From assembly GCA_002358875.1 (NCBI GenBank), contig DEPS01000143.1, positions 1-40,591 on the forward strand: a DNA stretch of 40,591 nt. The letters are read 5' to 3'. This stretch comes from Lachnospiraceae bacterium UBA3386 (GTDB taxonomy: Bacteria > Bacillota > Clostridia > Lachnospirales > Lachnospiraceae). The position numbers were made by a program, and so were the translations under genes. Positions 32,653 through 40,591 of this stretch are shown here, one piece after another; the first letter of the stretch is position 1, and each line of letters begins with the position of its first letter. The notes under the pieces are model-generated. The model did no database searches and was not told the origin of the DNA. It was given only the letters and a program-made list of their open reading frames with translations.

Positions 32653-34098
32653 TTATGACAGCTTCTGAATCGAGGTACGGATCCTGGCCAGGGATTCATC
32701 CTTTCCGAGGATTTCGAGGATCTCGGTGGCTCCTGCAGGGGTGACGCTCTTTCCGGAGACGGCGATGCGGACGGGCCAGAGTACATATCCGTTCTTATAG
32801 CCCTTCTCCTGGATGAAGGACTTGAGAGCGGCGAAGAGGCCGTCATTGGTCCAGTCGTCCTGGGCCTCGAGGACGGGCAGGATCTCATTGAGGACTGTGA
32901 GAGCGGTCTCAGGGTTGGTCTTCATCTTTTTATGACGATAGAGCTCAACGTCGTAATCCGGCAGTTCTTCAAAGAAACTGACCATTTCCGGGATATCCGG
33001 CCATATCTCGATCCTCGTGCGGACCATCTCGGCGATCTTTTTAAGATCCAGATCCTTTGTTATTGCCTTTTTCAGCCAGTCTTTGGCTTTTTCATAGAAA
33101 GCATCCGGATCCATGGCCTTCAGATATTCGCCGTTCATCCAGCGGAGCTTGGTATAGTCGAAGACGGAAGGAGACCGTCCCATGCGGTGATAGTCAAACT
33201 GTTCAACCAGCTCTTTAAGGGAGAAGATCTCCCTGTCCCCGTCCGGAGACCATCCGAGCAGGGCGATAAAGTTGACAACTGCCTCGGAGAGGAAGCCCTG
33301 TTCAATGAGATCCTCGTAGGAGGAGTGGCCGCTGCGCTTGGAAAGCTTGTGGTGGTCTTCGTCCGTGATCAGGGGGCAGTGGATATATTTGGGGATCTCC
33401 CAGCCGAAGGCCTCGTAGAGGCGGTTATATTTGGGCGTGGAGGAAATATATTCATTTCCGCGGATGACATGGGTGATGCCCATGAGGTGGTCGTCGACGA
33501 CGTTGGCAAAATTGTAGGTGGGATAACCGTCGGACTTGATCAGGATCATATCGTCAAGCTCTTTATTATCCACCGTGACGTCTCCGTAAAGCTCGTCGTG
33601 GAAGGTAGTCGTCCCCTCCTGGGGGTTGTTCTGCCTGACGACATAGGAGATGCCCTTCGCGAGGTTCTGTTCAATCTCTTCTTTGGACAGGTGGAGACAG
33701 TGCTTATCGTAAACATTGATCTCCTTACCGTCGATGTTCTGAGTCAGCGTGGAGAGGCGCTCCTGCGTGCAGAAGCAGCGGTAGGCCTCGCCCTTGTCAA
33801 TCAGCTCCTGTGCGTATTTGCGGTAGATCCCTGCCGCGACGCGCTCGCTCTGCACATAAGGGCCGACGCCTCCGTCCTTGTCCGGACCCTCGTCGGGGAT
33901 CAGGCGGGTCTCCTGAAGGGTACGGTTGATGATGTCCACAGCCCCCTCAACCTGGCGGACCTGGTCCGTATCCTCGATGCGCAGGATGAAGTCGCCGCCC
34001 TCATGCTTTGCTATGAGATAGGCGTAAAGTGCCGTACGCAGGTTGCCCACATGCATGCGCCCGGTCGGACTGGGTGCGTATCTGGTTCTGATTTTCAT
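32653..34098 (-). CDS. gltX: Glutamyl-tRNA synthetase
   Basis: Charges tRNA-Glu (and possibly tRNA-Gln, if the indirect amidotransferase route is used). The 481-residue class I synthetase has the HIGH-type motif in [12 protein letters not shown], the CFCTQERL region, [10 protein letters not shown], and KLSKRSGH as the KMSKS motif. The ATG at 34098 has AAGGAG 6 bases upstream. The 61-base gap before it holds no good promoter (see rejected items). It is followed by repeat copy B and the beta-helix gene. Confidence 0.97.
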   Translation of the reverse strand: MKIRTRYAPSPTGRMHVGNLRTALYAYLIAKHEGGDFILRIEDTDQVRQVEGAVDIINRTLQETRLIPDEGPDKDGGVGPYVQSERVAAGIYRKYAQELIDKGEAYRCFCTQERLSTLTQNIDGKEINVYDKHCLHLSKEEIEQNLAKGISYVVRQNNPQEGTTTFHDELYGDVTVDNKELDDMILIKSDGYPTYNFANVVDDHLMGITHVIRGNEYISSTPKYNRLYEAFGWEIPKYIHCPLITDEDHHKLSKRSGHSSYEDLIEQGFLSEAVVNFIALLGWSPDGDREIFSLKELVEQFDYHRMGRSPSVFDYTKLRWMNGEYLKAMDPDAFYEKAKDWLKKAITKDLDLKKIAEMVRTRIEIWPDIPEMVSFFEELPDYDVELYRHKKMKTNPETALTVLNEILPVLEAQDDWTNDGLFAALKSFIQEKGYKNGYVLWPVRIAVSGKSVTPAGATEILEILGKDESLARIRTSIQKLS

Positions 34099-34159
34099 AT
34101 TCTTCTCCTTTTTATGATCCTATTCTCTATGTCATGACAGGGTCAAAACCGGATGCAGA

Positions 34160-35773
34160 TCAGACAGTTTCTTCAAACAAAACTTTCTGTCCAATCTGTA
34201 CCCGCTTCATTCCCGGCTCTTTTTTCCTGTTGAAATTAAAACTCAGCATATATCCGGTGTCAAGGTTCCAGTAATCCAGATACTCGATAATCTGCCGTTC
34301 ACCCTCCGCGTTGTACCGCATTCCCCTCCACACTTTTAGCTCAAGGATATATTGCTGTCCCAGATAGTCAATGATCACATCTGTACGGGTCTGGTCTCTC
34401 GTCTGTGATTCAATGTAATAATTTCCTGTACCATTTATGATTGGTTTCAGGAACAGAAGGAAAAGTTCTCTTCCGTCTTTTTCCTTGAATCTGTTTTCAA
34501 GAGGCCCGAACACCTGGGTATAGGTCAGCCTGAAGCTTTCGAGAATCAAGGGCATGTTCAGTTTTCCGTCTTCGACGAACCTGTTTTTTCCCAGGTCGCC
34601 CTCTCTTGAAAAGACATTGCTCTTTAACTCTTCGTCAGACAGGAAGAGGTTGTAGAGCATAGTCTCAAAAATCCTGTTATCTATGCGGACCGTATTGTTC
34701 TCGTTTCGGATAAAACCGTACATCTGCATCTGGGAAATGGAGGACTGCTGTGCGTTATAGGCCAGCTTTGTTCCCTCCATCAAGATGCTTCGCAAAGCTG
34801 CTCTCAGGTCAGGATAATTTCTCAGCTTAGCCGTTAGAGATTGGAACAAAGCGCTGTCTTCTGACAGGATCATCCTGACCGCTTCATCCACTCCGGCCCT
34901 TGTCCATGCTTTTTTAATGCTTCCGCATTTTTTCTGCACATCTGTGTCTATCAGCTGACAGATTCTGCTGACCAGATAGGGATATCCGTTGGTATAATCC
35001 CGAATCATTTTCGCGATCTCGGTCGTTTTCATTCCGGTCTGATGGTCCGCTTCGTATTCATCCAGCATTCCTCTTATGCCGGATTCTGAAAGGCTCATGT
35101 CAAGATTAAAATCGACCGCAATATTCCAGGGGCTGTTTTCCTTCCCGCCGGGATCGCCCTCAATTTTTATTTTCAAATGCTTTATATCTGTAACACCGGC
35201 AAGAATGACCGACTGAAAGGTTTTATAATTTTTGTTTCTTTTTCTTTTCTGATAGTGCGAGCGAAGCTGGGAAAGAAAATCCAGAAAAATCCGATTGTCT
35301 GCCGCCATATCCACTTCGTCGATCATGAGTACAAGCGGTTTATCTGCACAATCCCATATTTTTTTCAGGTTCTGGAACAGCGTAAACAGGCGCAGTTTCT
35401 CTTCAAAGCCTCCCGGCCCTGAGCTTTGATTCAGGAGTTCGCGGATGCTGTTTTGCAATGCCGAGTCTCCCTTCCCGACGCTCTCTTCCAGAAGACTGCA
35501 GAAAACGATTGAAAAATCCCTGCAGAATGTGTCCTCATTCTCAAATGTTTCCGCACTGAAGTCTTCAAAATCCATTGAAACAACATGGCAGGATTCAGAA
35601 AGAGCGGCTTTCAACAGGTTTAAGGTTGTTGTTTTCCCATACTGCCTTGCCCGGTTGATCGTAAAATATTTGCCTTGTTCCACAAAAAGGCTGATCTGCC
35701 GTATTCTGTCCGAGAGATCAACCATATAGTTATCTTCCGGCACACATGCGGCGGTCGTATTAAACTCTTTCAT
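34160..35773 (-). CDS. AAA-ATPase-like protein with C-terminal PD-(D/E)XK nuclease domain
   Basis: A 537-residue member of the AAA-ATPase_like family that is highly amplified in Lachnospiraceae and Bacteroidota. The P-loop is the atypical RARQYGKTTT (about 41-50), lacking the first glycine of the Walker A consensus but usual for this family. The Walker B is LVLMIDEVD (Asp152, Glu153). The C-terminal part has DVIIDYLGQQYILELKVW, with Asp465/Asp469 and Glu478-x-Lys480 as the likely PD-(D/E)XK site. The role is unknown; mobile-element or defence functions have been suggested for relatives but not shown. The ATG at 35773 has GGGAG upstream. Codon use looks more A/T-rich than its neighbours, which would fit acquisition by transfer, but I did not measure it. 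Confidence 0.85.
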   Translation of the reverse strand: MKEFNTTAACVPEDNYMVDLSDRIRQISLFVEQGKYFTINRARQYGKTTTLNLLKAALSESCHVVSMDFEDFSAETFENEDTFCRDFSIVFCSLLEESVGKGDSALQNSIRELLNQSSGPGGFEEKLRLFTLFQNLKKIWDCADKPLVLMIDEVDMAADNRIFLDFLSQLRSHYQKRKRNKNYKTFQSVILAGVTDIKHLKIKIEGDPGGKENSPWNIAVDFNLDMSLSESGIRGMLDEYEADHQTGMKTTEIAKMIRDYTNGYPYLVSRICQLIDTDVQKKCGSIKKAWTRAGVDEAVRMILSEDSALFQSLTAKLRNYPDLRAALRSILMEGTKLAYNAQQSSISQMQMYGFIRNENNTVRIDNRIFETMLYNLFLSDEELKSNVFSREGDLGKNRFVEDGKLNMPLILESFRLTYTQVFGPLENRFKEKDGRELFLLFLKPIINGTGNYYIESQTRDQTRTDVIIDYLGQQYILELKVWRGMRYNAEGERQIIEYLDYWNLDTGYMLSFNFNRKKEPGMKRVQIGQKVLFEETV

Positions 35774-35802
35774 GAGCAGATCTCCCTGTTTGGTGTTTTA
35801 AC

Positions 35803-35861
35803 ATGTACGGCTGCATACTGCGCTCAAGTATCTGTGCAAAAGCAATCCAACCGTGAGTCAG
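35803..35861 (-). repeat. Palindromic intergenic repeat, degenerate copy C (59 bp)
   Basis: Starts ATGTACGGCTGCAT and ends AATCCAACCGTGAGTCAG, aligning with both arms of copies A and B in the orientation of copy A. The inner hairpin and the perfect outer pairing are lost (ACCGTGAG instead of GCCGTACAG). It begins 6 bases downstream of the RNase H-dUTPase stop and precedes the AAA-ATPase gene. Confidence 0.6.
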
Positions 35862-35866
35862 AAAAT

Positions 35867-36961
35867 TTAAACGATTCCTGTAGAACCAAAGCCTCCCCGG
35901 TTCTCATCATCCAGCCGGTCGACCTCTTCGAAAACAAGATCGGGCTGGCGCCGTTCGATGCGGAACTGGCAGATCCTGTCATTTATGTGGATAAACGTGT
36001 CCCGCAGGGCGATTACAGGAACCATCCACTCGTCCTGGTCTCCGCTGTAGGAGTTGTCGATGACTCCGTGGTGATTGGCCTGGATAATACCGAAGTTTTT
36101 GTAGGTGCTGCTGCGGGGGACGACATGCGCCTCGTATCCTTCCGGCAGCTTCATGGCGACACCGAGCCTGATCAGGCGGTACTCTCCTCTTTTGAGCTCC
36201 ACATCCTCTGCCGCCCTAAGGTCGACCCAGTTGGTGCTGTTGGTCGGGGGCTGGAGCCTTTCGATCTTATCCGAAAGATATTTGATCAGGATGGTCTTAG
36301 GTGGATCCACGGATACGGATGCCGAAGAAGCAAGGGAAGGAGCCCTTTTAAGAGGCATTTCCGCGGACCGTCTTTCCCATCCGGCAGGCTCCCGTGAGAA
36401 TACGGAGGACCCGGATACGGCTTTCCCATCAGATAGATTTAAACCGGAGAGCTTCCATTCGGAAGATTCCCGAAAAGGCGAGACACTGTCATTGTTCCCC
36501 CAGCCGATCCTGTCGGCCGCAGATGTGGCGAGATGGTCGCAGCGCTCATTTTCGGGATGGTCCGCATGTCCCTTGACCCATCTGAAGACCATCTGATGGG
36601 GCTCCAGGGCTTTCAGAAGGCGGTTCCACAGATCCTGATTCTTGACAGGAGTTTTGGAGGCGGTGACCCAGCCGTTTTTCTTCCAGTTGGTGATCCAGTG
36701 CTTTGCGAAGGCGTCGACTACATAGCGTGAATCCGAGTAAATGATGCCCTGGCAGGGCTCCTGAAAAGAGGCTAGCTCCTCAAGGGCAGCGATCACTCCC
36801 ATCAGCTCCATGCGGTTGTTGGTCGTCTGCGGGTATCCTCCCCATAATTCCTTTTCCAGAGTCAGACCGTCCGCGTTTTTGTATTGAATAATAGATCCGT
36901 ATCCGCCCGGTCCGTCCGGGTTTCCGCGAGCAGCGCCGTCTGTAAAAATTGTTACGTTCAT
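35867..36961 (-). CDS. Fused ribonuclease HI and trimeric-type dUTPase
   Basis: A single uninterrupted frame of 364 codons carries two complete enzymes. The N-terminal RNase HI (about 1-155) has its four acidic residues: TDGAARGNP (Asp8), NRMEL (Glu52), YSDSRYV (Asp77) and CDHLAT (Asp142). A Ser/Pro-rich linker follows (about 156-220). The C-terminal dUTPase (about 222-364) has the five family motifs: [19 protein letters not shown] (Asp302, Tyr305), RICQFRI and RGGFGSTG. RNase HI removes RNA from RNA-DNA hybrids; dUTPase keeps uracil out of DNA. The frame extends to 36997, but the ATG at 36961 has GAGGT about 8 bases upstream and matches the RNase H start. The lineage normally encodes these as separate proteins, as far as I know. 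Confidence 0.92.
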   Translation of the reverse strand: MNVTIFTDGAARGNPDGPGGYGSIIQYKNADGLTLEKELWGGYPQTTNNRMELMGVIAALEELASFQEPCQGIIYSDSRYVVDAFAKHWITNWKKNGWVTASKTPVKNQDLWNRLLKALEPHQMVFRWVKGHADHPENERCDHLATSAADRIGWGNNDSVSPFRESSEWKLSGLNLSDGKAVSGSSVFSREPAGWERRSAEMPLKRAPSLASSASVSVDPPKTILIKYLSDKIERLQPPTNSTNWVDLRAAEDVELKRGEYRLIRLGVAMKLPEGYEAHVVPRSSTYKNFGIIQANHHGVIDNSYSGDQDEWMVPVIALRDTFIHINDRICQFRIERRQPDLVFEEVDRLDDENRGGFGSTGIV

Positions 36962-37007
36962 AAATATTACCTCTATACCGGATAAGTCCGGGATCATATG
37001 TCCAGCG

Positions 37008-37042
37008 CTTTGAGCCCTATCAATCCGGGAGGGAGCTCAAAG
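37008..37042 (-). promoter_or_regulatory. Inverted repeat in the leader of the RNase H-dUTPase gene
   Basis: CTTTGAGC (minus strand 37035-37042) and GCTCAAAG (37008-37015) form a perfect 8-bp stem with a 19-base loop containing CTCCC. There is no T-run, so it is more likely a leader structure or binding site than a terminator. It lies between the -10 at 37070-37075 and the start codon at 36961. Confidence 0.4.
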
Positions 37043-37069
37043 GGGCGGATCAGGCCTCTTAAAAAGGGT

Positions 37070-37075
37070 ATTATA
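37070..37075 (-). promoter_or_regulatory. -10 promoter element for the RNase H-dUTPase gene
   Basis: A perfect TATAAT on the minus strand, about 108 bases before the start codon and directly downstream of the stop of the MutS-like gene. The -35 region is weak. Confidence 0.4.
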
Positions 37076-37094
37076 CATTTTCTGGCTGCATAAC

Positions 37095-38876
37095 TTACTT
37101 CCAGTTTCCCTGTTTAAGGAATCCGTCCGCGCGGGCACGGGCTTTTTCGACAAGATTTTTATCGTAGCCCAAAGAACCAAGAAGGGCTATGGCATTGCAT
37201 GAGGTCGAGGGCCCTTCGAAAAGCCTGTAGGAGAAGCGAACGTCTCCCTCTTCTATCTCCTCGCCGAAGTGATAATTATCATAGACATCCCCGAGAAGGC
37301 CGGTGAGCTCCAGATCGTGGGTAGCGGCAAAGCAGAGGGTTTTTGTCTGTGTGAAACAGCGGAGGATCTCGGCTGATGCGGCGATGCGTTCGACGGTATT
37401 GGTGCCGCGCAGCACTTCATCGATACAGCACAGGACGGGAGGCAAAGAGGCCGTGGAATTTTCCCGGGACGCATCAAGTATCCTGCGCAGGGATTTGATT
37501 TCGACAATAAAGTAGCTCTCTCCGTTCTGCAGGCTGTCGCGCAAAGCCATGGAGGTATAGATCCGGAAAAAGGCTCCGCTGTAGCTGCGGGCGGGCGCGG
37601 TGCCGACTGACTGTGAGAGCAGGGCGCAGAGTGCTGCAGCTTTAAGGAAGGTGGATTTTCCGGAGGCGTTGGAGCCTGTCAGAAGGACTGACCGCCTGAC
37701 GTTGATGCTGTTTGGAACAGGGGAATCAAGCAGGGGGTGGTAAAGATCCTCCGCCCTGAAGGATTTGTCCGGTTCCTTATTTGCTGATTTTGACAGGACA
37801 GGCCGGGCAAAAAAAGGCAGAGTCCCGCGCCATGACGCAATACTGATGCAGGCATCGATCCTGCCTGTGATGGTTAAAAGAGCGTCAATCTCTTTCTGCC
37901 TGCCCCTGAGCTGCCTGAGCATGCTGTTGAATTTAATCAGATCCAGATGAAACAGGATCCGCACGTATTCAAGGATGAGGCCGAAGGGGTCTGCGCTGCC
38001 GGCTGTGCTCCCTAAAAGGAGGGATGAACCCCGGCGGAAGGAGGAAAAGGAGGAAAGAAGGTCCGGAATCTGTCCGTTTTCGCTGCCAAAAACAGGACAG
38101 TTCTCCTTTTCAAGAGCCCGCGCGCAGTCAAGAAGGCGCAGTATGTAATTGAAAACCTGAAAATACGGAGCGATCTTTGCCTTTTCCCGGAAATAAGTCA
38201 CCAGATTTATGCAGAAAACCAGAAGAAGGACCAGTATGCCGATGCCTGTGTGCAGAAACATCAGTGCAAAAGCCGCGAAGGGGGCGGCAGCGGCAATGTA
38301 GTGCTTAAAACTGCTGCCTTCTTTCAGCGTTTCCGTAAAATCGATGTAATCGTAAAGAGAGTAGCGTCCCGCGTGACCTAAGTTCGTGAGGATCTCCTGA
38401 AGGCGGATCCTCTGGTCTTCATGGGCGCCCTTTTCAAAATAAGCATACTGTTCCTGTGAAAAAGGCAGGTCCTCCCCTTTCATGGCAGGCGACCGCAGCA
38501 GATAATACAGGTACTCCTCTCCGGAGGCGCTGCAGGTGGTGTCGATCTGAGAGAACACACGGTCCATGTCCAGATCGTTCCAGGTGATGTCGTCAATAAA
38601 AAACCGATGCTTCTGAAACTCTGGTTCCTGATACTGTCGTTCCGGAAGCTGGATTCCTTCTTTTCCGCCGCGGAGCTGATGCAGATAATACTGAGGGATC
38701 TGGGCAAAGCGCTCCGGGGAGGTCTTCTTGGCTGAGGGTTTACCGAATTCGGCGCGAAGACGCTGTACAAGCTTTGACTTCGTCCTTTTTCTCTCCCGGA
38801 CGCCGAGTATCAGGGCAGCCAGGATGAAAGCGGCCAGAAAACCGACAAAGGCCGTGAGGGTCTGGTAATCTCCCAT
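37095..38876 (-). CDS. Membrane-anchored MutS-like ATPase (non-canonical MutS homologue)
   Basis: A 593-residue protein with the MutS lever/ATPase half only. The ATPase (about 380-593) has the Walker A LLTGSNASGKST (399-409), the Walker B CCIDEVLRGTNT (484-494), and AATHDLEL. The mismatch-reading FxE domain and connector are absent. Three hydrophobic stretches, residues 7-25, 194-208 and 210-228, are likely membrane helices, so the ATPase would be tethered to the membrane; this is unexpected for a DNA-repair ATPase. Relatives are annotated as MutS family proteins in Firmicutes, with no established role. The ATG at 38876 has AAAAGGA upstream, inside a triplicated 20-bp unit. Confidence 0.85.
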   Translation of the reverse strand: MGDYQTLTAFVGFLAAFILAALILGVRERKRTKSKLVQRLRAEFGKPSAKKTSPERFAQIPQYYLHQLRGGKEGIQLPERQYQEPEFQKHRFFIDDITWNDLDMDRVFSQIDTTCSASGEEYLYYLLRSPAMKGEDLPFSQEQYAYFEKGAHEDQRIRLQEILTNLGHAGRYSLYDYIDFTETLKEGSSFKHYIAAAAPFAAFALMFLHTGIGILVLLLVFCINLVTYFREKAKIAPYFQVFNYILRLLDCARALEKENCPVFGSENGQIPDLLSSFSSFRRGSSLLLGSTAGSADPFGLILEYVRILFHLDLIKFNSMLRQLRGRQKEIDALLTITGRIDACISIASWRGTLPFFARPVLSKSANKEPDKSFRAEDLYHPLLDSPVPNSINVRRSVLLTGSNASGKSTFLKAAALCALLSQSVGTAPARSYSGAFFRIYTSMALRDSLQNGESYFIVEIKSLRRILDASRENSTASLPPVLCCIDEVLRGTNTVERIAASAEILRCFTQTKTLCFAATHDLELTGLLGDVYDNYHFGEEIEEGDVRFSYRLFEGPSTSCNAIALLGSLGYDKNLVEKARARADGFLKQGNWK

Positions 38877-38880
38877 AAAG

Positions 38881-38941
38881 GTTTCCTTTTTATCGTTAAA
38901 GTTTCTTTTTTTATCGTTAAAGTTTCTTTTAAATCGTTAAA
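38881..38941. repeat. Three tandem 20-21-bp units covering the ribosome binding site of the MutS-like gene
   Basis: On the minus strand TTTAACGAT(A/T)(A/T)AAA...GAAAC occurs three times in a row: 38922-38941, 38901-38921 and 38881-38900. The last copy has AAAAGGAAAC and so supplies the ribosome binding site; the first two have AAAGAAAC, with the G of the site replaced by A. Amplification by slippage is the simplest explanation. Confidence 0.75.
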
Positions 38942-38960
38942 AAACTGACATTTTTCAGTT
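38938..38960 (-). terminator. Weak A/T-rich terminator after topB
   Basis: AACTGA and TCAGTT (38955-38960 and 38943-38948) pair around a 6-base A-rich loop and are followed by a T-run on the minus strand. It lies about 57 bases after the topB stop. The stem is short, so efficiency is doubtful. Confidence 0.5.
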
Positions 38961-39016
38961 CCATGGAATTGCTGATGTCTGCACTGTCGCGGACAAGAGC
39001 GCCCTGGCCTGGATCA

Positions 39017-40591
39017 TCATGATTTTTTTGCCGATTTTCCCCCGGAAGCTCTTCTGCGTGTACCTTCTCCCTTTTTCCCGGTGCCTTTTCTGCTTTTTGA
39101 GGCGGTTTTGGCCTTTTTTTCAGGATAAAGGGCGGCGTCCTTTTTGTACTGATCGATCAGGAAACCGTGGAAATTTGTCTCCTTAATATAGTTGGTCCTG
39201 CGTGTGATAAAACTGTTGAGCTTTTGTGTGTACTCTTCGCTCGTCACGGTGCCGGACGCGACCTGGGTGAGCCCCAGCTCCCAGCTGGCTGTAAGGCGGG
39301 GATCAAGAAGAGGCTTTAAGGCACAGGAGCAGGTGTCGTAGATCATTTCGCCGGTCTGCGAAGGGGTGATGACCTGGGTCTTTTTATTGAGCCTTAAATA
39401 ATCGTTGTTAAAAAGCTTTTTCAGAATCTCGGCCCGAGTAGCGCTGGTCCCGATGCCGCTTCCCCTGATCTGCTCGCGCAGCTCCTCTTCTTCAATGAGC
39501 TGTCCGGCATTTTCCATGGCCAGAATCATGCTTCCGGAGGTATAGCGTTTTGGCGGGGCGGTCTCACCCTCCCGGATCGAAAAGGGGCCGGCAAAAACCT
39601 TTGTTCCCTTACGGGCTGTTTTTAAAAAAGCAGGAACAGAAGCTGAACCTGATCCGTCTTTTTCACCCTGCCCTCCGCCCTGTCCGGAATTATCCTGTAG
39701 ACCGGTTCCGTTCTGAATGTCTGTGATACTGTTCTCTTCCCTGTCTTCCCTGCTGCCCGCTGTGCTGCTTTCAATTCTGCTTTCTATGCTGTTTTCTGTA
39801 ATTCTTTCTGCCCTCTGAATTCCTGTTCCTTCTGACTGAAGCGAAGGATTTTTGTTTTTCAAAAATGAATAGTCCAGGGCTTCAAGATATCCCTTCTCCT
39901 TCAGGACGCGCAGGGATGCGGTGAACAGCTCTGTCCTTACGCGGACTGATACGGCTGTCTTTTCGTAGACGGCAGGCGGGTAAAAGATGGAAATAAAGCG
40001 CCTGACGATCAGCTCATAAATATCCTGTGAGCGTTTGGATAGGGAGGGCAGCGCCTTCATTCCGTCTCCTGTCGGGATGATGGCGTAATGGTCTGTGACC
40101 GCCTTATCATCCGTGTAGCGGGATTTTCCGATCTTTTTCCATGTACCGCTCTCGAGTACCGGAACCAGAAGCTCCCGGTACATGGGAATCGTGGAAATGC
40201 CTCTCAGATTCTTTCCAATCTCCTTGGCGACGGCTGTCGTCAGAACGCGCGCATCAGTCCTGGGATAGGTCGTGAGCTTTTTTTCATACAGCTCCTGGGC
40301 GACGGCCAGCGTCTGGTCGGGGCTGATCTTGAAAAAGCGGGAGCAGTCGTTCTGGAGCTCCGCCAGGTTATAGAGAAGGGGCGGATTTTTCTTTTCCTTT
40401 GTCCTTACGATCTTCTCTATGACGGATTCTACGGCTTCCTGCGGGGAACCGGTATTGGTACTGGTATTCGGGGCTGCTTTTGAGTCTGTCCTCGAGGCTG
40501 CAGGCCCCGCGGCGGCTTCTTTGGCATCCATCTTTCCATACAGATATTGGATCAGCTTTTCGGCGTCCTCCCTTTTCAGGAAACCGGAGTC
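39017..40591 (-). CDS. topB: DNA topoisomerase III, C-terminal portion (5' end outside window)
   Basis: The frame runs open to the window edge, so the Met at 40531 is internal and the N-terminal Toprim domain lies outside. The visible 524 residues contain the type IA catalytic tyrosine in LTTYPRTDAR (Tyr109 of the fragment), NLAELQNDCSRFF, IREGETAPPKRYTSGSM and GIGTSATRAEIL, all characteristic of topoisomerase III/TopB. Two non-conserved insertions are seen: a Ser/Thr/Ala-rich one (fragment residues about 22-50) and a Gly/Ser/Glu-rich one (about 265-315). The C-terminus is a lysine-rich tail (KSRKGTGKKGEG...), with no zinc ribbon. Type IA topoisomerases relax negative supercoils and decatenate single-stranded DNA. 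Confidence 0.93.
   Translation of the reverse strand, partial: DSGFLKREDAEKLIQYLYGKMDAKEAAAGPAASRTDSKAAPNTSTNTGSPQEAVESVIEKIVRTKEKKNPPLLYNLAELQNDCSRFFKISPDQTLAVAQELYEKKLTTYPRTDARVLTTAVAKEIGKNLRGISTIPMYRELLVPVLESGTWKKIGKSRYTDDKAVTDHYAIIPTGDGMKALPSLSKRSQDIYELIVRRFISIFYPPAVYEKTAVSVRVRTELFTASLRVLKEKGYLEALDYSFLKNKNPSLQSEGTGIQRAERITENSIESRIESSTAGSREDREENSITDIQNGTGLQDNSGQGGGQGEKDGSGSASVPAFLKTARKGTKVFAGPFSIREGETAPPKRYTSGSMILAMENAGQLIEEEELREQIRGSGIGTSATRAEILKKLFNNDYLRLNKKTQVITPSQTGEMIYDTCSCALKPLLDPRLTASWELGLTQVASGTVTSEEYTQKLNSFITRRTNYIKETNFHGFLIDQYKKDAALYPEKKAKTASKSRKGTGKKGEGTRRRASGGKSAKKS

Noticed and set aside
32932..34137. 401-codon plus-strand open frame
   Set aside because: It lies antisense to gltX, whose product is unmistakable; the plus-strand product shows no recognisable domain and mirrors the codon pattern of the true gene.
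34117..34146. Promoter TTGACC-18-TAGGAT before gltX
   Set aside because: Its start point would fall in the gltX ribosome binding site, leaving no usable leader, and the -10 is poor.

Overview
This 40.6 kb window looks like chromosomal DNA of a Gram-positive anaerobe of the class Clostridia, most likely Lachnospiraceae. The placement is inferred from gene order (miaB-mutS-mutL-miaA; HlyD-like/yggS/sepF; radC-PBP2-rodA-mgsA), from strong AGGAGG-type ribosome binding sites, from several TTG starts, and from mid-range GC. All genes I accept (26, two of them cut by the window edges) lie on the minus strand, so transcription runs from high to low coordinates. I see no tRNA, rRNA, CRISPR array, prophage or insertion sequence. 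No gene-free stretch exceeds about 235 bases; the two longest (28003-28206 and 29074-29305) are described as features.

In transcription order: 40591-34160 holds the 3' part of a topoisomerase III gene, a membrane-anchored MutS-like ATPase, a fused RNase HI-dUTPase, and an AAA-ATPase/nuclease-like protein of unknown role. 34098-28207 holds gltX, a beta-helix sugar-nucleotide-type protein, a UvrD/PcrA-type helicase and a PHP-domain phosphoesterase. 28002-24174 holds a GlgX-like GH13 protein that has lost its catalytic residues, a DUF5662 protein, and a putative nuclease with a winged helix. 24169-16022 is the tRNA-modification and mismatch-repair block miaB-mutS-mutL-miaA. 15896-14288 is a small DUF4230 plus polytopic membrane protein unit bounded by two terminators. 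14146-6258 carries a methionine gamma-lyase family enzyme, radC, PBP2, rodA, mgsA and a lipoprotein D,D-carboxypeptidase, which is a cell-wall elongation cluster. 6093-1 carries a small P-loop protein, the HlyD-like/yggS/sepF operon, lspA-rluD, a cytidylate kinase-like protein and the start of a secreted acidic protein.

The points most worth a second look are: the RNase HI-dUTPase fusion; the pseudoenzyme-like GlgX homologue; the predicted PD-(D/E)XK-like/winged-helix protein whose gene overlaps both a DUF5662 gene and, almost, miaB; a family of roughly 60-bp palindromic intergenic repeats (two good copies, one degenerate copy, one relic); degenerate 24-bp tandem repeats in the leader of the PHP gene; a triplicated 20-bp unit over the ribosome binding site of the membrane MutS homologue; and low-complexity, partly repetitive insertions in MutL, MutS, topoisomerase III, the GH13 protein and the RNase H-dUTPase linker.

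Where an upstream in-frame start lacked a ribosome binding site I moved the start to the codon with one; this affects PBP2, radC, mutL, miaB, the DUF4230 gene, the membrane protein, the small P-loop gene, the putative nuclease and RNase H-dUTPase. All functional statements come from reading motifs by eye; no database search was possible.
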